DNA from: Takifugu bimaculatus | Taxonomy: Eukaryota > Chordata > Actinopteri > Tetraodontiformes > Tetraodontidae | Reading direction: 5' to 3' | Assembly: GCA_004026145.2 (NCBI GenBank) | Contig: CP034992.1 | Span: 5,096,993 to 5,160,992 of the forward strand | DNA: 64,000 bases | Part shown: piece after piece, positions 49,982 to 63,354 of the stretch | Layout: each line of letters begins with the position of its first letter | How positions within the stretch are numbered: the stretch's first letter is position 1 | Notes under the pieces: model-generated | Told to the model about the DNA's origin: nothing | The model's input: the letters and a program-made list of their open reading frames with translations, nothing else | Database searches by the model: none | Position numbers and translations under genes: made by a program

Positions 49982-52900
49982 CTATAAAACAGTAGCCTCC
50001 TCCATGGCATTGACCCATCTGACACAGAAAAATTAACATTTTACACAAAATAGTGGGGAAAACAGAAGATTTTAGATGGTTCACTTTTCCAGAAACATCT
50101 TTCAACCTACAGAATTTGCACAACTATCCCAGTTTCATTACCTCACATAAACATGAAATGGGCAGATTATACATTGCATTGTGAGGTGAAATAGCTCGAG
50201 GTGAATATAATTTTCTTTATGTGAACATTTCCATTTCTAGATTTCCCTGCAATTCACTTTATATGTTGCACTTTTGTTACACTTCTGCTTTTACTAACAG
50301 TGAATATCTACTGCGGATACTAACCAAACCAATTAAGCAACTTATTTTACTACTAAATTTTACTACTTCCTTTAAACGTAAGTCAAACTCTATAAATCAA
50401 CAATGCGTGGTTAGATAACAAGCTAAAAAGAGAACTTCACAAAGTAAATCATAAAAACATATTATGCTATTTAATACAACAAACCAAATCGCTTGGGCCA
50501 TTAATATTATTGATCTTTGGAATTAATTTTGTCATAAGGCGCACTCAGATCCCTGGTGGTCTAGTGGTTAGGATTCGGCGCTCTCACCGCCGCGGCCCGG
50601 GTTCGATTCCCGGTCAGGGAACACGTCTTTTCTTGAAAACAGATCTTACCTGCGTGCAGTGTGATGATCATCAGCACGAAAAGTGTAGTAGAGAGTTTTT
50701 TTGTGGTACAGTTGGAACATGCTGCTGCTCTCCTCTCCCTCTGACTTCTCTGTCAGCTTCACAGTGAACCCCTGCAGAGGCAGACTCTCTGAGGCCACTT
50801 TATCCTGAACAACACACACAAAGATCAACAGGTCGGCATCAGCACTCATGCAAATTAGCAGCTAAAAGGCAGGTTTGCAACACCCATAGAAGGTTGCAGA
50901 GAGAGCACAGAGAATCCCTTTGTTAGTCACACACAGTGTTGTGTGCGTGAAAAGTGAAACAGTGAAAATGTCACTTCCCCAGAGGCCAAAAGTATAGAGA
51001 ATCAAAAAGATTGCAAGGAAAAGCTTGTGAGTAACCATGAGAGTTTTGGGGCTGGTGCGGGAGACTCTGTGCCCCCTCACCTCGCACGCTGTGAAGGTGT
51101 AGAGCACCTTGTCTTTGAGGAGGAACCACAGTCGCTTCCACTTCCTCTTGCTCTTCTTTCGGCGCTGGAGGCTGCCGCTCATTGTGGAGCCCTCCAAGGC
51201 CAGGGCAACCTGATTAAAGATGAGACAAAACCACAGACACAGAAACACACATACAAGTTAACATGAGCCCCTGCAACAAACACAAGATGGCACACAAAAT
51301 TAAACACCAGACTTTCAGGCGGCAGGGTGTTGGCATGCAGGCAACTAAAGCTGATTAGTTGTCAAACATGTAATACATTTCAGCCCAGCTTGCCATGACT
51401 TAAAACACTCCCTTACTGTGTGTTAAATCGATTATTGCGAGAAGATCTTCTTTGGAAGATTGTAAACCGGTGTAAAATTCCCCCCAAAAAATTCCCCCCA
51501 AAAATTGGGCGAAGTAAACAGCATTATAATCCACCTGGTTGAGGGAGGAGCTGCATTTCTTGTTCTTCCACAAACTTGGTGGTTGTAAGCTCTGGAAGAC
51601 GGCGGAGAGGGGACGGCTGGCGCGGTGAGTCCGGGGGCTGGAGTTGCTGCAGACCACCGACACACTGCCACCTGCAGACGTTCAATTAACATCAAATGAC
51701 TATTCAAGTAGCTTTTGCGCTAAACAACAGCTTTTTCCACACAGTTTTAATCACACTACAGTCAAGGATGACCCAGAACACGCAAAACACGAAGAGATGA
51801 GGTTCACCTTTTTTCCTGAGCTCGGCATAGCAGTGGTCGCACACTTTGGCCACCCTGTCTTTGAGGTACTTGAGTGGGTATCTGTTCCTAGAACAAGCAC
51901 GGCACACCACCTGCTCCCAAAGAAGAGGAGGAATTAGAACCCAGTTGTTGTCCTAATGACCTCCCATCAACCTAAACGTTAGCATGCACCACGCTGAAAA
52001 GCATCCGGTAAAGATTAACCACGGAGTAGCGTCTGTGGGGCTGACCTTGCCGCAGGCGTTACAGTGGTGTCGCCTCAGCGTGAGGCTGAAGTCAGTGGTA
52101 CAGTTCATGCACATCATCACATGGGAAACTGGCACCAGAACAGGTGCAGCTTCTCCCAGGGCCATCCACAGCTTCTCACGGGCCTGTGGATCCATATGGG
52201 ACAGGACAGCATTCAGAACAGCCTGGAGATAGTTGAGGAAAGCTTTATTTCAAAACAAGCCCCCCACCTCACTGCAGGGTCCACCAAACGTGCAGAGTCC
52301 TGCGGCGTGATCGGCTATGGCTCGGCTCAGCGTGTGGAACCAGTCCTCTCTCTCACCAACTGAGCTGTAGACAGAACACAAGACAGACCATTACATTTGA
52401 TTCCTCTGTGCACTGATGATTCAACAGTCGAGACAACTTTATTGTCTAATGCCGACTGTGACTGAAAGATTTTTAAAAAAATTTAATTTCAGGGTTTTTC
52501 TCCTCACCTGGCTGACAGTGTAATGGTGATGTCAGACACTTCAATCCTGAGACAGTTGAGCACATCGTCGATGACAGGTTTACTCACCTGTGAGCCACCA
52601 AACACATGTACATGAATGACATAAGGATGCTGGTATAGAGATACAAAGGTGCAGATGTGTTATTTTACCTTCATCCCAGACAGAGAAAGTGTGTTTTTAA
52701 GCAGGTATTTCCCATCCTGCTGAGGGTAGGTGTAGAGCATTATGTCATTCATCTGAAGGAAAAACAGTCAGACACAAGATGTAGTGTTTGAGATGGGTTT
52801 TTTAAAAAAAGAAAAAAGTGACAACAACTCAATAAAGACGATTATCTGTAGGATTTGGAATGAGAAACGCTGAATGTCCAAGGCTAATATACGTAACGTC

Positions 52901-55900
52901 CGCTAGGCGGCAGTGTCGCACTGAGGGAATAACGTGACGTGTTTGGACGCCTGGTCTGATACTCCATTATTTTCTTGAAAGCCACTTTCTGGGATCACCT
53001 CCTTAGATTACGTCTTCTCTCACACTTCTTCCAGCACCAAATTCCCATGTGAGCACACTTGGAACATAATGCATGAAAAGTATTTATTTGCTTGTCAGAG
53101 CAAAAGCATTGTAGTCCCCCCCCCCCCAACCAGAAAAACAGGGTCCATTGTGTTATCATGAGAGGTATTTCATTTTTTTCTGCTCCCAGACAAAAGAGAT
53201 GACATCATTGGTCACACCTAATGTGTGCTCTAAACATCCGTTGGGGCCATAAAGGCAGCATCCAGGAATTCTCCACCCTGCTCCGGGCTCCAACTCCTCG
53301 ACCTACCAGCCTTCTCCAGCGGCGCTGAGAACCCGGGCTGTGTGAAACCAGATACTCTATGCCCCACCACAACGCCGACGACACAAACAGCTATGGGTTC
53401 CCCGGCTGGAGACAAAACAGTGCATGATAGCCAAGACGGTGCCCTGCCTACAACCTTTGGGCTTCAGCCACTGCAGCCAAAGTCGTCTCCACCCTGCTGC
53501 TGTGGCGGCTTTTCTCCACGGTTCCTTCCAAAGAAATCAAAGCCAAGTTAAGGGAAAAGCCTTCCCTCTTCCACAAAATGGTAATACTTGACCCTTTCAC
53601 TTTTTCTTTTTAACTCAGCCAATAACCCCTCACCTTCCCCACCTGGATCCTTCACTCATATTCCTCTTTGCCCAAGAGCTTTCTGTTACTCCACATCCTT
53701 CTCCTTTTATGCACCCAGGCTTGTGGCATGGCTGTGTCGCTAAGGTGACTGATGGTTTTCATCTTCACTGGTGTTTGGATTTTCTCACCTCAAACGGCCA
53801 TAAAAAGGACCTGACCCAATAAAACTGCCCGCTTCGAGGCAGCAAATGGGCGTACAACACTAAAAGCCTCTAAGTATCAACCTGTTCAACCCTTCTGTTG
53901 CTCAACAACAGACTGGAGGACTGACAGAAGAATCAAAACAAAAACCAAAAGATAACCGCACCTGAGTCGTCATGCTCATTTTAGACCCTCTAGTGTTGGT
54001 CAGATTTACAAATTGCTAATTTCCCTGATGGACACCCCCTAAAGGGATCAATAAAGTACTCTTGAATCTTGAATCTTGAAATGTTGCTCATGTTGCTTAC
54101 GCAAAACGAGACAGTTTGGAGTAATTGGTTGTGGAACAATAGACCAGGCTTTGCTATTTCACATCGTGTGTTTGTGTAGCACCTCCACCCCTCTTCCATC
54201 ACCTCCTCCCCCTGCATTCTACAGAGTGTCTGGCCTTCACTTTGCTGTCAGCCCCCTCCCAGTACACAGGAAGCTAGCATCCAGTGACCCACACCAAACA
54301 TCCTGTGAGGAAGCGGTACCCTGGAAAACAAGTCCTGAGATGGGAGGAGGAGAGAGGAGCAGGGAGGGAGTCCCTACTATGATGGGTGTGGTGTCAAGTG
54401 GAGGTCTTACAGCCCTGAGAGTTCCTAACCTCACCTACCTCACAGTCAGGCCTCCACCCAACATTCCTCTATTTTTCTGCTGATTAGACTTTGTTTTTGT
54501 AACTGCTTCAACAGCACGGCAGGTGTTCCCTCTTGTCTTCAAACAGTATACAAATGTAGAACTCAATATTGTATAAATCATCATATCACGTTATCATTGT
54601 TTTGGGATTTTTGCATCTTGATGGCCTGATGAATGTTAAAATTGTGCCAAATAAGCAGTCAACGTACATTATATATTTCATATAAACCTTTTTGGGGGGG
54701 ATTAAATGAATCCTAGAATTTCTGGTGCAATACTATGTGTGGAAAGGCATGTTTTCTGTTTTTAAAAGCTACGGTAAGCTATCTTCTGATATGAAGAACT
54801 TGTGAAAAAAGCAGACAACAAATGATGAAACAAGTTTTTAACTGAATCTGAATAAAATAGGGGAGAAAAGTACCAGAAACAGATGGCGTGGCAGCCTGCT
54901 TTTCTTTAAGACCTTCATAAGTGTCCCTTCTTTGACAAACATCTGCAAACACACAAACGGAAATACCTTCAGAAATGTCAAAATCATACTTCCGCTAGCT
55001 TTAAGTTCACCTGAGAGTCTCTCAGTGCTGATTTTCAGGTATATTATTGTGTTCAAAGGCTGAAAGCATGAAAAAACGGCCTTGCTCACCCTTCCGGCCT
55101 TCAGCAGGTCTCTCTTGCCCTTCAGGCTGTACTCTATGTGGACCAGACGCAGCAGATTTTCCTGGGGGACAAGATGGCAGAGATGGAGGGAGATTACCAG
55201 TGATGGACAAAAAAGACAGATAATTAAAGTGTCCCTGTTTGTTCAAGGAATGAAAGGGAGAGATGGATGTGGACGTGCTTCCTCTGTCTGCCTGTGTGTG
55301 TGTGTGTGTGTGTGTGTGTTTCTGTGTGTACAGTAAGAATAAAGGTGATAAACAGAGGAGGCCAGGGTTCTGACAAGTGTGAGAGTGAATCATTTCCATG
55401 TCTGAGCAGAAAGCTAATCCATATGTTTATGTTGAATTGCTCACCCGGGACTGTGATAACATCATCCTAACTTGCCCTTGTGTTATTAAATGAGCCATGA
55501 AGGCTACAGAGACCCTCAGAAGTGTATTCACAACAGGAAAACCTCAGGTCTGATCTCTCTTCTCTCTGATAAACACAGCGAGCAGTAGAAACGTTGGTGT
55601 TACTGCGTGTCCAGTGTAAACCCACCCCCTGTTTCAGATTGTCATTGGCCTCGTCTGAAACCTCCGACACGATCACCAGGGCAGCTGCAGCAGGAACAGA
55701 GAGACAAACAAAAAGAATTACAGACATTTGGCCACATTCAGGCACCAACAGTATGGATCTATAGATCGCTTCTGCAGGTTTACCTTGTGTGTCCTCATAT
55801 TCTTTAGAATCAGGTGAGAGGTTGTTCAGGTAGTCTGGAAATGAAATAATTCAAATAGCTGAGTGGCTGGATGGATGATGGAAGGATGGATGGATGGAGT

Positions 55901-57994
55901 ATAGCACCTTATATGAATATTTAAACATTTGAATGTATGGGCTTAATACAATAATAGAGAGTCAGCGTGCTCATAAAAGAAGATGAGGGACGCCGACCAT
56001 TACCTGTGAGCAGCATTCGATACTGGAGTACTCTCACTATAACCTGCAGCAGCTGGTGCTTCAGTGGCACTTCAGCTTCTTTAGGACTTCTTTTCTGCAT
56101 AAACAATTCATTTTATTACACATGGAGCACTTTCACGCACGTTGAAGTATTTTTGCTGAACATGTTCTAAGATTGTTTCATGAGTTCCAGCAGGGTCTAA
56201 TATATAAAACTACCACTAAACTAGCATTTTGGAGTAATATGTATTTCTATTACAGTGATTCTAAAGAAATCCAACCCTGCCGTTCCACTAAAAGGCCAGA
56301 AAGATTGCAATTTCTCTGGTCTACCATCATTTAATCAAGGTCATAAGTGAGCAAAGGAGTACTATCAGTCTGTCTGACCTTCAAAGATCTCTGCAGCGCA
56401 CAAAACCCCTGAACAACGCGTTCTTTTTCAACGAGTAGTCGTTTGCAGGTGAAAGGGGGAGAAAATTGGCTCAATCAAAAGGAGCTTTAGAAAATCAATC
56501 AGGATCTAATTGTCTCTGACAGGTATTTATGCCCCTAGCAGTCGAGGGGCAACAAGGGACTGGGGTCACACACACACACACACACACACACACAAGCTCA
56601 GACCCACACGTGCACAAACCAGGGTCTGTCCTAATTCGCTAAAATCCTAGTATCCAATAAAGAGGCATATGTACTGTTGGACCCTGCAGGAAATCACAGT
56701 TCTATCTTATTTAAATGGCAGACAGAGGTGAAGTCACACATGAAGAAATAAAGAACACACACATTTGCACGCACGACCCAGCCAGGACAGCAATGAGATA
56801 ATGTAGATTAAGCCTGTTAAAGGGAGGAGCGAGAGTTGAACACACCACTCTGTCTTTGTCAGAGGTCTGATACCATTCAGCTATACTCCCCTGATCCTCA
56901 GCTGTTCATTATTCCAAAAATCACCTTTTCTTGAGGGTCGCTTCCAACTCCTCAGACAATTGACTGCGTGTTCAGTCGAAGTGGTTTGTTCAGAGATGCT
57001 AATTAGCGTGTGGTTTATTTGGGCGAGTGAGCCAAATGGAGGAGGAGAGAAGAGGGAGCGTGCGATGTCTCATGCTGGGAGATAAACACAGACACACGCA
57101 GACCAACAAATACACCTTTCAGCTGGTGTCATGGCCAGCGGATGTGCTGTCTGCACACACAGACACACAGACAAACACACACATGATCTAATTGGGGAGT
57201 TGTAAAGGAGGCTGCTTCTCTAATTAGCTTCTGTCTGCCTCATTGCCCAGCTGCCTTATCAAGGGCTTCAGTGCATCGCTCTCTCCCTCTATCGCTCTCT
57301 GTCCACCTGCTGCACGACTTCTTACTCTTCTCTGGGGATTCTTGCGCAAGAGAGAAAACACGACATCCACGAAAAAAAACCAGCTCGACGGAAACATCAA
57401 TTCCAGCTGGTGCGCTTCGAAAAGAACTTTCAGGAGTCAGCTTGACCAGATCCACACAATTTGTGTAGGGAATCCAAAAAAAGGGGATGCACGCCAACAC
57501 ACCGGGTCAGCCAATGTTTATAGATGTCTCGGCAAACAAGCGAGTGGCGGTGGAGAGGAGTGGGGGGGAGGGGGGATTAATCATGTAAGGTCCTTGCTGT
57601 GATCTGATCATGGTCTGTAGCTACTTCATCACTGTCATCACCACATCCACAATGGAATTACCACCACTTACACTGCAGGATTCACAGCAGTAAAAGTGGA
57701 TCAGATGGATGGTGGAGAGGACCGAGAGGTGTTGAGGGAGGCAAGGCTTTAATCCATGCAATGGAGAATCAAAACAAATGGCTGCACCTGACGGGTAATG
57801 GTCATTCTTCATGGGCGCAAAAGCGGAAATAAAAACATTAAAATGCACACATATGAAGAATAATGGCTCGAGGTGTCTCGCAGAGGACAGATAAATGAGC
57901 GTTGTCACTCTCAGTAGTAGGTACGGTGTATCCTGCGACCCATATGATCCTTCACGGTCTCCCTTGGCCCTCCTTCTCCCTCATTACAGTGAGG

Positions 57995-58078
<84 letters not shown>

Positions 58079-61000
58079 CAATTCCCAGTGTTCTGATTCA
58101 AAACAACATCCATCATACGGACACAGCACCACACTGCTGGAGGGTTGGAAGTGACTCCTTAAAATCCAATATAGGAACCGTATAGTCCCAACATATACAG
58201 TGAATATGGAGGGTAAATCTGTGCAATGAGAAACATGACAAATGTGGGAAAGAAAAACAAATCAGTCTCTCCTGTGAGACACGAGGAAGTGGGATCCTTT
58301 CATTTGTGCTACTCTGCAGCTGAGAGCGTATAAAGCACGAAAGTTGTTGAAGGTCGCTGTATACCGAACAAAGAGCTTCTCGCCCACACTGCCTTCTGTT
58401 TACATTAGGTCCATTAAACTCTTCAGCCAAAGATTTGCTCAGGAAGGGGGCAGCTGCTGCTGAATATTCATGAGCGCAGACAGTTGGCACCTTGTCTGCG
58501 CTACTTTTCTTATCAAACTTGGGGTGTCTGCAACCAGTGAGCAGGAGAGGAGCGAGGATGCGTTTTCAGGAAGTTATTGCATTAAGTTTACCTGAATTAT
58601 AAAATAAATTGAATTTGGTGTAAAGAACGTGACTGCTGTTTGCTCTGGTACCTAAACTGCAAATTCTGGCTGCTTGGACATGGGTCTGCAAATGTCATGG
58701 CTTTTATTTAAAAATATTCATTTATAATGCTGCAAGCTGGTGCTAAAGTTCAGCATGAGGATAAACAGTGTGCCGGCTCCCGTAATGGATTGAATTTACA
58801 TCCCGTCCCCCAAATCCCACTTCCTGATGATTGGCGAGGATTAGGGATGAGGCGATCCACTCAAAGAATGATTAATTTTGTTGATTTTTTTTTTTTAAAT
58901 TCAAAAATATTTGAGTGTAACTGTGGAAAGGAAAGGTCAGTCCCATGGAGGGGGATGGGGGTGGGGGTGATGGAGGCCTAAAAAGGCCATTATCTCCATG
59001 TGGAAGCTCTGTGACAAAATCTAAGTTGAGAGCATCTTTTGATGGCAGGAAAAACACAGTTCGATCTCTGTTGACTCCAGACACCCACAGGGCTTCATTT
59101 TCATGCTGCTAGCATGCACACCGGAGGCAGATTTCAACAACCTGACTGTTTGTATAGTGAGGAAAATCTTGGTAATGCTATGAGTCCACATGCACACATG
59201 AAAACCATATGGTTAGCGTGGTTTAGCTTTGCCTTTCTCCTTATTTACCTCAAACTTCTTTACGATGCTGGCGAAGGCCAGGTTGTCTCTGCAGCTCTCC
59301 TCCAGTAAAGACATGCTGCGGTCATACTCTGAGATATAGGTGTCAAAGACCCTGAAGTCCTCCCGTCGAGACAGCAGCACATTCACAATACTTTGGTTGT
59401 CATCCCTGTACAGGCAGAAAAATGAGATGAGATGTTTATTCGCTCTAGTGAATTCATTTCATAAGAATTTGCAAATTATTATTGTAACTGAACCTCCATT
59501 TTTTCAAATAAATTGCATCGTGCAGTAGACACTGGTCGTCCATATGTTAAGATTAGATGATAATCTTTGCACTGCTGCAGTTTCATTACCAGTATTTTAT
59601 TGGCAGTCATCTTTCTGTCTTAATGCTAAGCTTAGATAGTTGTTCCCCACTGTACAGTGATGAAGTAGCTACTGTGTGTGTGAAAGAATTAATAACTGTC
59701 TCTCACATCTCCCCTTAATTGCTTCAGAGTTAAATTAAATATGCAAAACCTGCATCACCAGTGCTTTTTTAAAAACTCCAAAGTTTTAAATGAGGTTTTA
59801 CTCTGTGTAGGATAAACATTACCATGTTATTTCAGAATGCAGTGGAGAACAGAGGTCTCTTTACAGCCACACTGTATGAATGTGTTAATCAGTCATTACC
59901 ACTGACTGATGTGCTCTTCAAGCTCAGTGAGGATGCTGCTGTGGAGGGCGTACACCTGTGGGAGCACACCCAGTATCTCTCCTAATCTTTGCTCCTCCAA
60001 CACAGGCTCCCCTTCCTCGCCCTCTGCCTCGGTCACCGCTGACCTGAAGTCCTGCATGACAGAAGAGAAGAATGATTTGTACATGTGTGGAAGGGGAAAA
60101 AAATAGAAATTGTGCTTTGGATGACAGCAGGAAGGGAGGGGATGGCAGGAAAAATGAAGAGCATTGAGGAATGGAAGTGGGGAGAGGAATGGAAGGAAGA
60201 AAAATCAGAACCTCCTAAACATCCTTCCTGCCAGCACTCCCTTCAAATCACTTAAGTGACTTCCCTCCACTCTCTGTTCTGTCCAGGCATCCGGGAAAGG
60301 CAACACTTGCATGAGAGTTACACACCAGGTGTAAAAATGACTGTTAAGCAAACGGACCACTTTTTTGTCTATACAGTTTTAGTCAGTGACACCTGCAGCG
60401 AGAGGAAAAACAGAGGAAAAACAGAGGAGATGTTCTTCCTGCACACTGGGGGATTGTTATGAGGTGTCAGCATGTGTAGAAAAAAGCACTTTGTCATATA
60501 AAAAGCCTTGGTGTCACTCTGAGGGATAGGTGTTAGGGACCATCTATTCTGGCACTAAGTAAAGCACAGTCATAAAATAAATAAAGTTGTCCCAGTTGGC
60601 CGAGATAATGTGGTGACAGGGAAGAGGGCCCTTCATCACGCACAATCAATCGTGTGTGTGTGTGTGTGAGCTCATCACTTCTGCTACTTTAATGGCTCTG
60701 GTTGACCCCCCCCCCCACACACACACACACACAGATTGACTAATGGGAATGCATTCTTGACAAACAGGATGTAAACAAAATTCTAAGTGTAAAACAATCT
60801 TTGCCATTTGTTGGTTGTGTTAGAGTCAACTGAATTTATAGTCTAATAAAGCCTGAATGACAATAACCCTGTTATGCAAGCACGAGCTGATGCGTTTCCA
60901 GATATATAGCCTGCCTGTTCTCCTCCTCAGTCTGGCCTCACTCTCCCCTATCTCCACTTCTCCTCCTCTGCCCGGACAGCCATCAGTTGGAGGGTTCCCC

Positions 61001-63354
61001 CATATGAGTCTGGACCTACTCAAGGTTTCCTGCCAGTGATGCTTAATTCATCGTCACGCTTTGGGATTTTATAAAGTTCCTAGAGAAAACCCTGATTGTA
61101 ATGGATTCTGTATAAATAAAGCTAAATTGAACTGAACTGTTTCCATTCTAACAAAGATATGTGGTAATTTGTATAAAATTGATTGATCAATGGTGGTAAA
61201 AACCAGAAAAGTTTGGTGTTTGGTGAATAGCTTGACACTATAATCCAAAACTACTGGTACAGTCTATGGTTTTACAGCTGGCTCAAGTAAGTCCATTAAT
61301 AATGAAAATAAGAAGATAATAATGAGGGATGTACACCGTAACATCTTTAAAAAGGGGTTAAAAGGGTGAGAAAACTAATAATCAGCTGCAGTTGATCATC
61401 ATTAATCTATAATTATGTATTATTGTACCCAACTAAGCAGCTGCTTGAGCATATCTCTCAGGCGTTAAATAGGTGCAGAGATTCCACCTCAAAGGTCACG
61501 TGTTAGAGAAAATATGTCTGCGCCTCATATTTCAAAGTCGTTATGGGGAAAGTCCTTTAGAAGAGGAGCACAACCTCCCTTCCTATGTGGAAATTCTTTG
61601 TGTACTTGTTATTTCTTATCAAACAATGGAACAATAGCTCATGTCTGCTGCTCACTTAATACAGCTCCTGCACCCCTCCTCACACCACCACCACCACCAC
61701 CACCACCACCACTGGGTGTTTGCACTGCTGAATTTCGTGCTCATTATCAGAGTCTGTCCGCGTCTGACGCCAACATTGTGTTAAGACTCGCGCCTATGCA
61801 TTATGCAACAGCACGATCATAAAAAAGGGCCCCCAAAGTCACCTCTGATAGGTGACAAAAGGAGTCAATTAAGTGGAATGCTGACACCGGAGAAGAGAGA
61901 TCATTCACTCTGAAAAACAGTTTTAATAGTTCAGGCTGAATTACTGTCAAAACGTCAGCTCCTCAGCACCGCTGCCCACAACCAGTTGTGCGGCCGTGGT
62001 TGTACTCTTTTGCGTGCAGCAGCTAATTTGTGTAATTGAGCGTCTCAATGAGATTGCATATATAATACATTGATGGGTCTGCTGTATAATTTTTGCATTA
62101 GCTGATAGTTAACAGCATCAAATTCCGCAGGACACAATCCCACTGCTTTTGGTCTCACCGCGGGCTCTCATAAATCATGGTGAAATTCAGGTTATGCCCT
62201 TCTTCAAGGTCAGGGAGAACAGGCTGACTGATGGGCTTCTATGGGCTCAATAAGTCCCCCCTGTCAGACTTGTACGCGCAGCCATCACCTCAATAGCAAC
62301 TCTCTCACAGCATTCACCTGCAAAGGTGTGACCTCTCCGGCGTGACCTTCCCGTCTGACCGAAAAATCAAACAATGGATTTTAATTGTTTCACTGTCATT
62401 TTTGTTGTTTTGCTGAACATTGTTCTTTCTTACAAAGTCTGAGGGGATGTGGCGATGTTTTGACAGGAGGTGGATTAGAAATGATGGAAACAGATGACAA
62501 CAGTTGGCTGTGATGCAGGCCTGACCTCCACAACTTTCCATGGCTCACCTTTAAATCCTCTGCTTTGTGGCAGCTCCATTTATGAGTCTGCTCAAAGCAA
62601 ATTTATCAGGCTAGTGTGCAGAAAACAAACCATAACCTTTATTTTAACCTTTAGGCTGAGTTTTGGAGCCCATGTATTACTAAGGATATACATGCAGTAG
62701 TGGGTTAGGGTGCCTTCTGAATGTAATCAACTTACACAAGACCATGCCAGAGCACAAATATCAGCTTTGTCAGAACCAGGAAGTAGATGGTGCTGCAACA
62801 ACACTGATAAACCTGAGCATGGCATTGCAAAAAAGTGGGAGGAGGAGACGAGGGAGACAGAGACTGGGGTGCAGACACGCAGGATGCGATGTTATCCGTA
62901 TGGTTTCACGATGGTGCTCGGCAGAAGACATCGTCTGACTGCAAAGGTTTTCTTACCTCTTGGAGGTGCTTGAGGACGCTCACATGTCTGGGAAAACAAA
63001 AAAGAATATAAGAATTGTTTCTATAAATATCCTCAGGCAGGTCTCAAATTTATCGTACAGGATGCAAAGAGAATGCTGCACGGCTCGGAAAAGTCTGCTG
63101 TACTCGGTAAGTTATTTGTGTCGTGATTAGCTGTCACTTTACGTGCAGCTTGATGGATTGGCACAGGAAAAGAAAAAGCGAGATACGGTGAAAGATACAC
63201 AGAAGCCAACACCATTTACATGCAAGCACGTTTCGTGTGTGATGGAATACTGGATGAGTGTGCAAATGGGGAAATTCATGTGCGTGGGTGCTCACAATCG
63301 CTCCGAGTCCGCCAGTTCTTTGGCAATGTAGAAGGCTCGGGATCGACCATCAAT
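49982..63354 (-). CDS. fgd5: FYVE, RhoGEF and PH domain protein 5, 3' part
   Basis: Guanine-nucleotide exchange factor for Cdc42, linked in mammals to endothelial signalling. Only the C-terminal 579 residues are in the window. Exons, minus strand: 63354-63296, 62987-62957, 60051-59900, 59405-59249, 56094-56004, 55834-55784, 55684-55626, 55161-55090, 54942-54874, 52752-52669, 52587-52508, 52364-52268, 52222-52046, 51910-51808, 51671-51535, 51209-51081, 50804-50650, 50018-49982. Phases agree throughout. Order: DH domain (AKELADSERLHVSVLKHLQ to VSEVSDEANDNLKQG), first PH (FVKEGTLMKV, MLYTYPQQDGKYLLK), FYVE finger (MCMNC, RRHHCNACGK, VVCRACSRNRYPLKYL, VCDHC), second PH (MSGSLQRRKKSKRKWKRLWF), ending RWVNAMEEATVL. 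The FYVE and C-terminal sequence resemble FGD5 more than FGD1-4 or FGD6. The large N-terminal exon lies beyond the right edge. A tRNA-Glu lies in the last intron. Confidence 0.88.
50550..50621 (+). tRNA. tRNA-Glu (CTC), copy 3
   Basis: Identical over 72 nt to the copies at 10163 and 38648, with TTTT about 7 bp downstream. It lies in the last fgd5 intron, antisense to the host, 28 bp from the donor at 50650. Confidence 0.97.
52753..54873 (-). other. fgd5 intron without recognised gene
   Basis: 2.1 kb intron inside the first PH domain coding region. It holds a poly-C tract near 53117 and a LINE-like tail near 54035-54080. GC-rich sequence at 53240-53560 has open frames on both strands but no recognisable product. 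Confidence 0.5.
54035..54080 (+). repeat. Possible LINE or SINE 3' tail
   Basis: The string AAGGGATCAATAAAGTACTC followed by CTTGAAT repeats resembles the 3' ends of fish non-LTR elements. No upstream coding part was recognised. Confidence 0.35.
55295..55319. repeat. (TG)n microsatellite
   Basis: About 12 TG units in an fgd5 intron. Confidence 0.9.
56095..59248 (-). other. Large fgd5 intron
   Basis: 3.2 kb intron inside the DH domain coding region. Contains (CA)n at about 56569-56595 and a long (CA)n at 57996-58073. No exon recognised on either strand. Confidence 0.55.
57996..58073. repeat. (CA)n microsatellite
   Basis: About 39 uninterrupted CA units. Apparent open frames crossing it on both strands are repeat translations. 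Confidence 0.97.
60890..61140 (+). repeat. L2-like LINE 3' UTR fragment
   Basis: The sequence contains CTCAAGGTTTCCTGCC and ends TATAAATAAAGCTAAATTGA followed by ACTGAACTG, the arrangement typical of fish L2-type 3' ends with a (TTGAA)n-like tail. Compare the tail of the LINE in itih intron 3. No open reading frame remains. Confidence 0.5.
61684..61712. repeat. (ACC)n trinucleotide repeat
   Basis: About nine CAC/ACC units in an fgd5 intron. Confidence 0.9.

Larger units (their letters stand above)
60052..62956 (-). other. Large fgd5 intron
   Basis: 2.9 kb intron near the start of the DH domain. It holds an L2-like 3' end at about 60890-61140, a poly-C/(CA)n near 60708-60733 and an (ACC)n at 61684-61712. 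No coding exon seen. Confidence 0.55.

Noticed and set aside
53230..53551. Possible coding exon in the fgd5 intron (PAGEP-like frame)
   Set aside because: No similarity to any family I recognise, and fgd5 exons on both sides join in phase without it.
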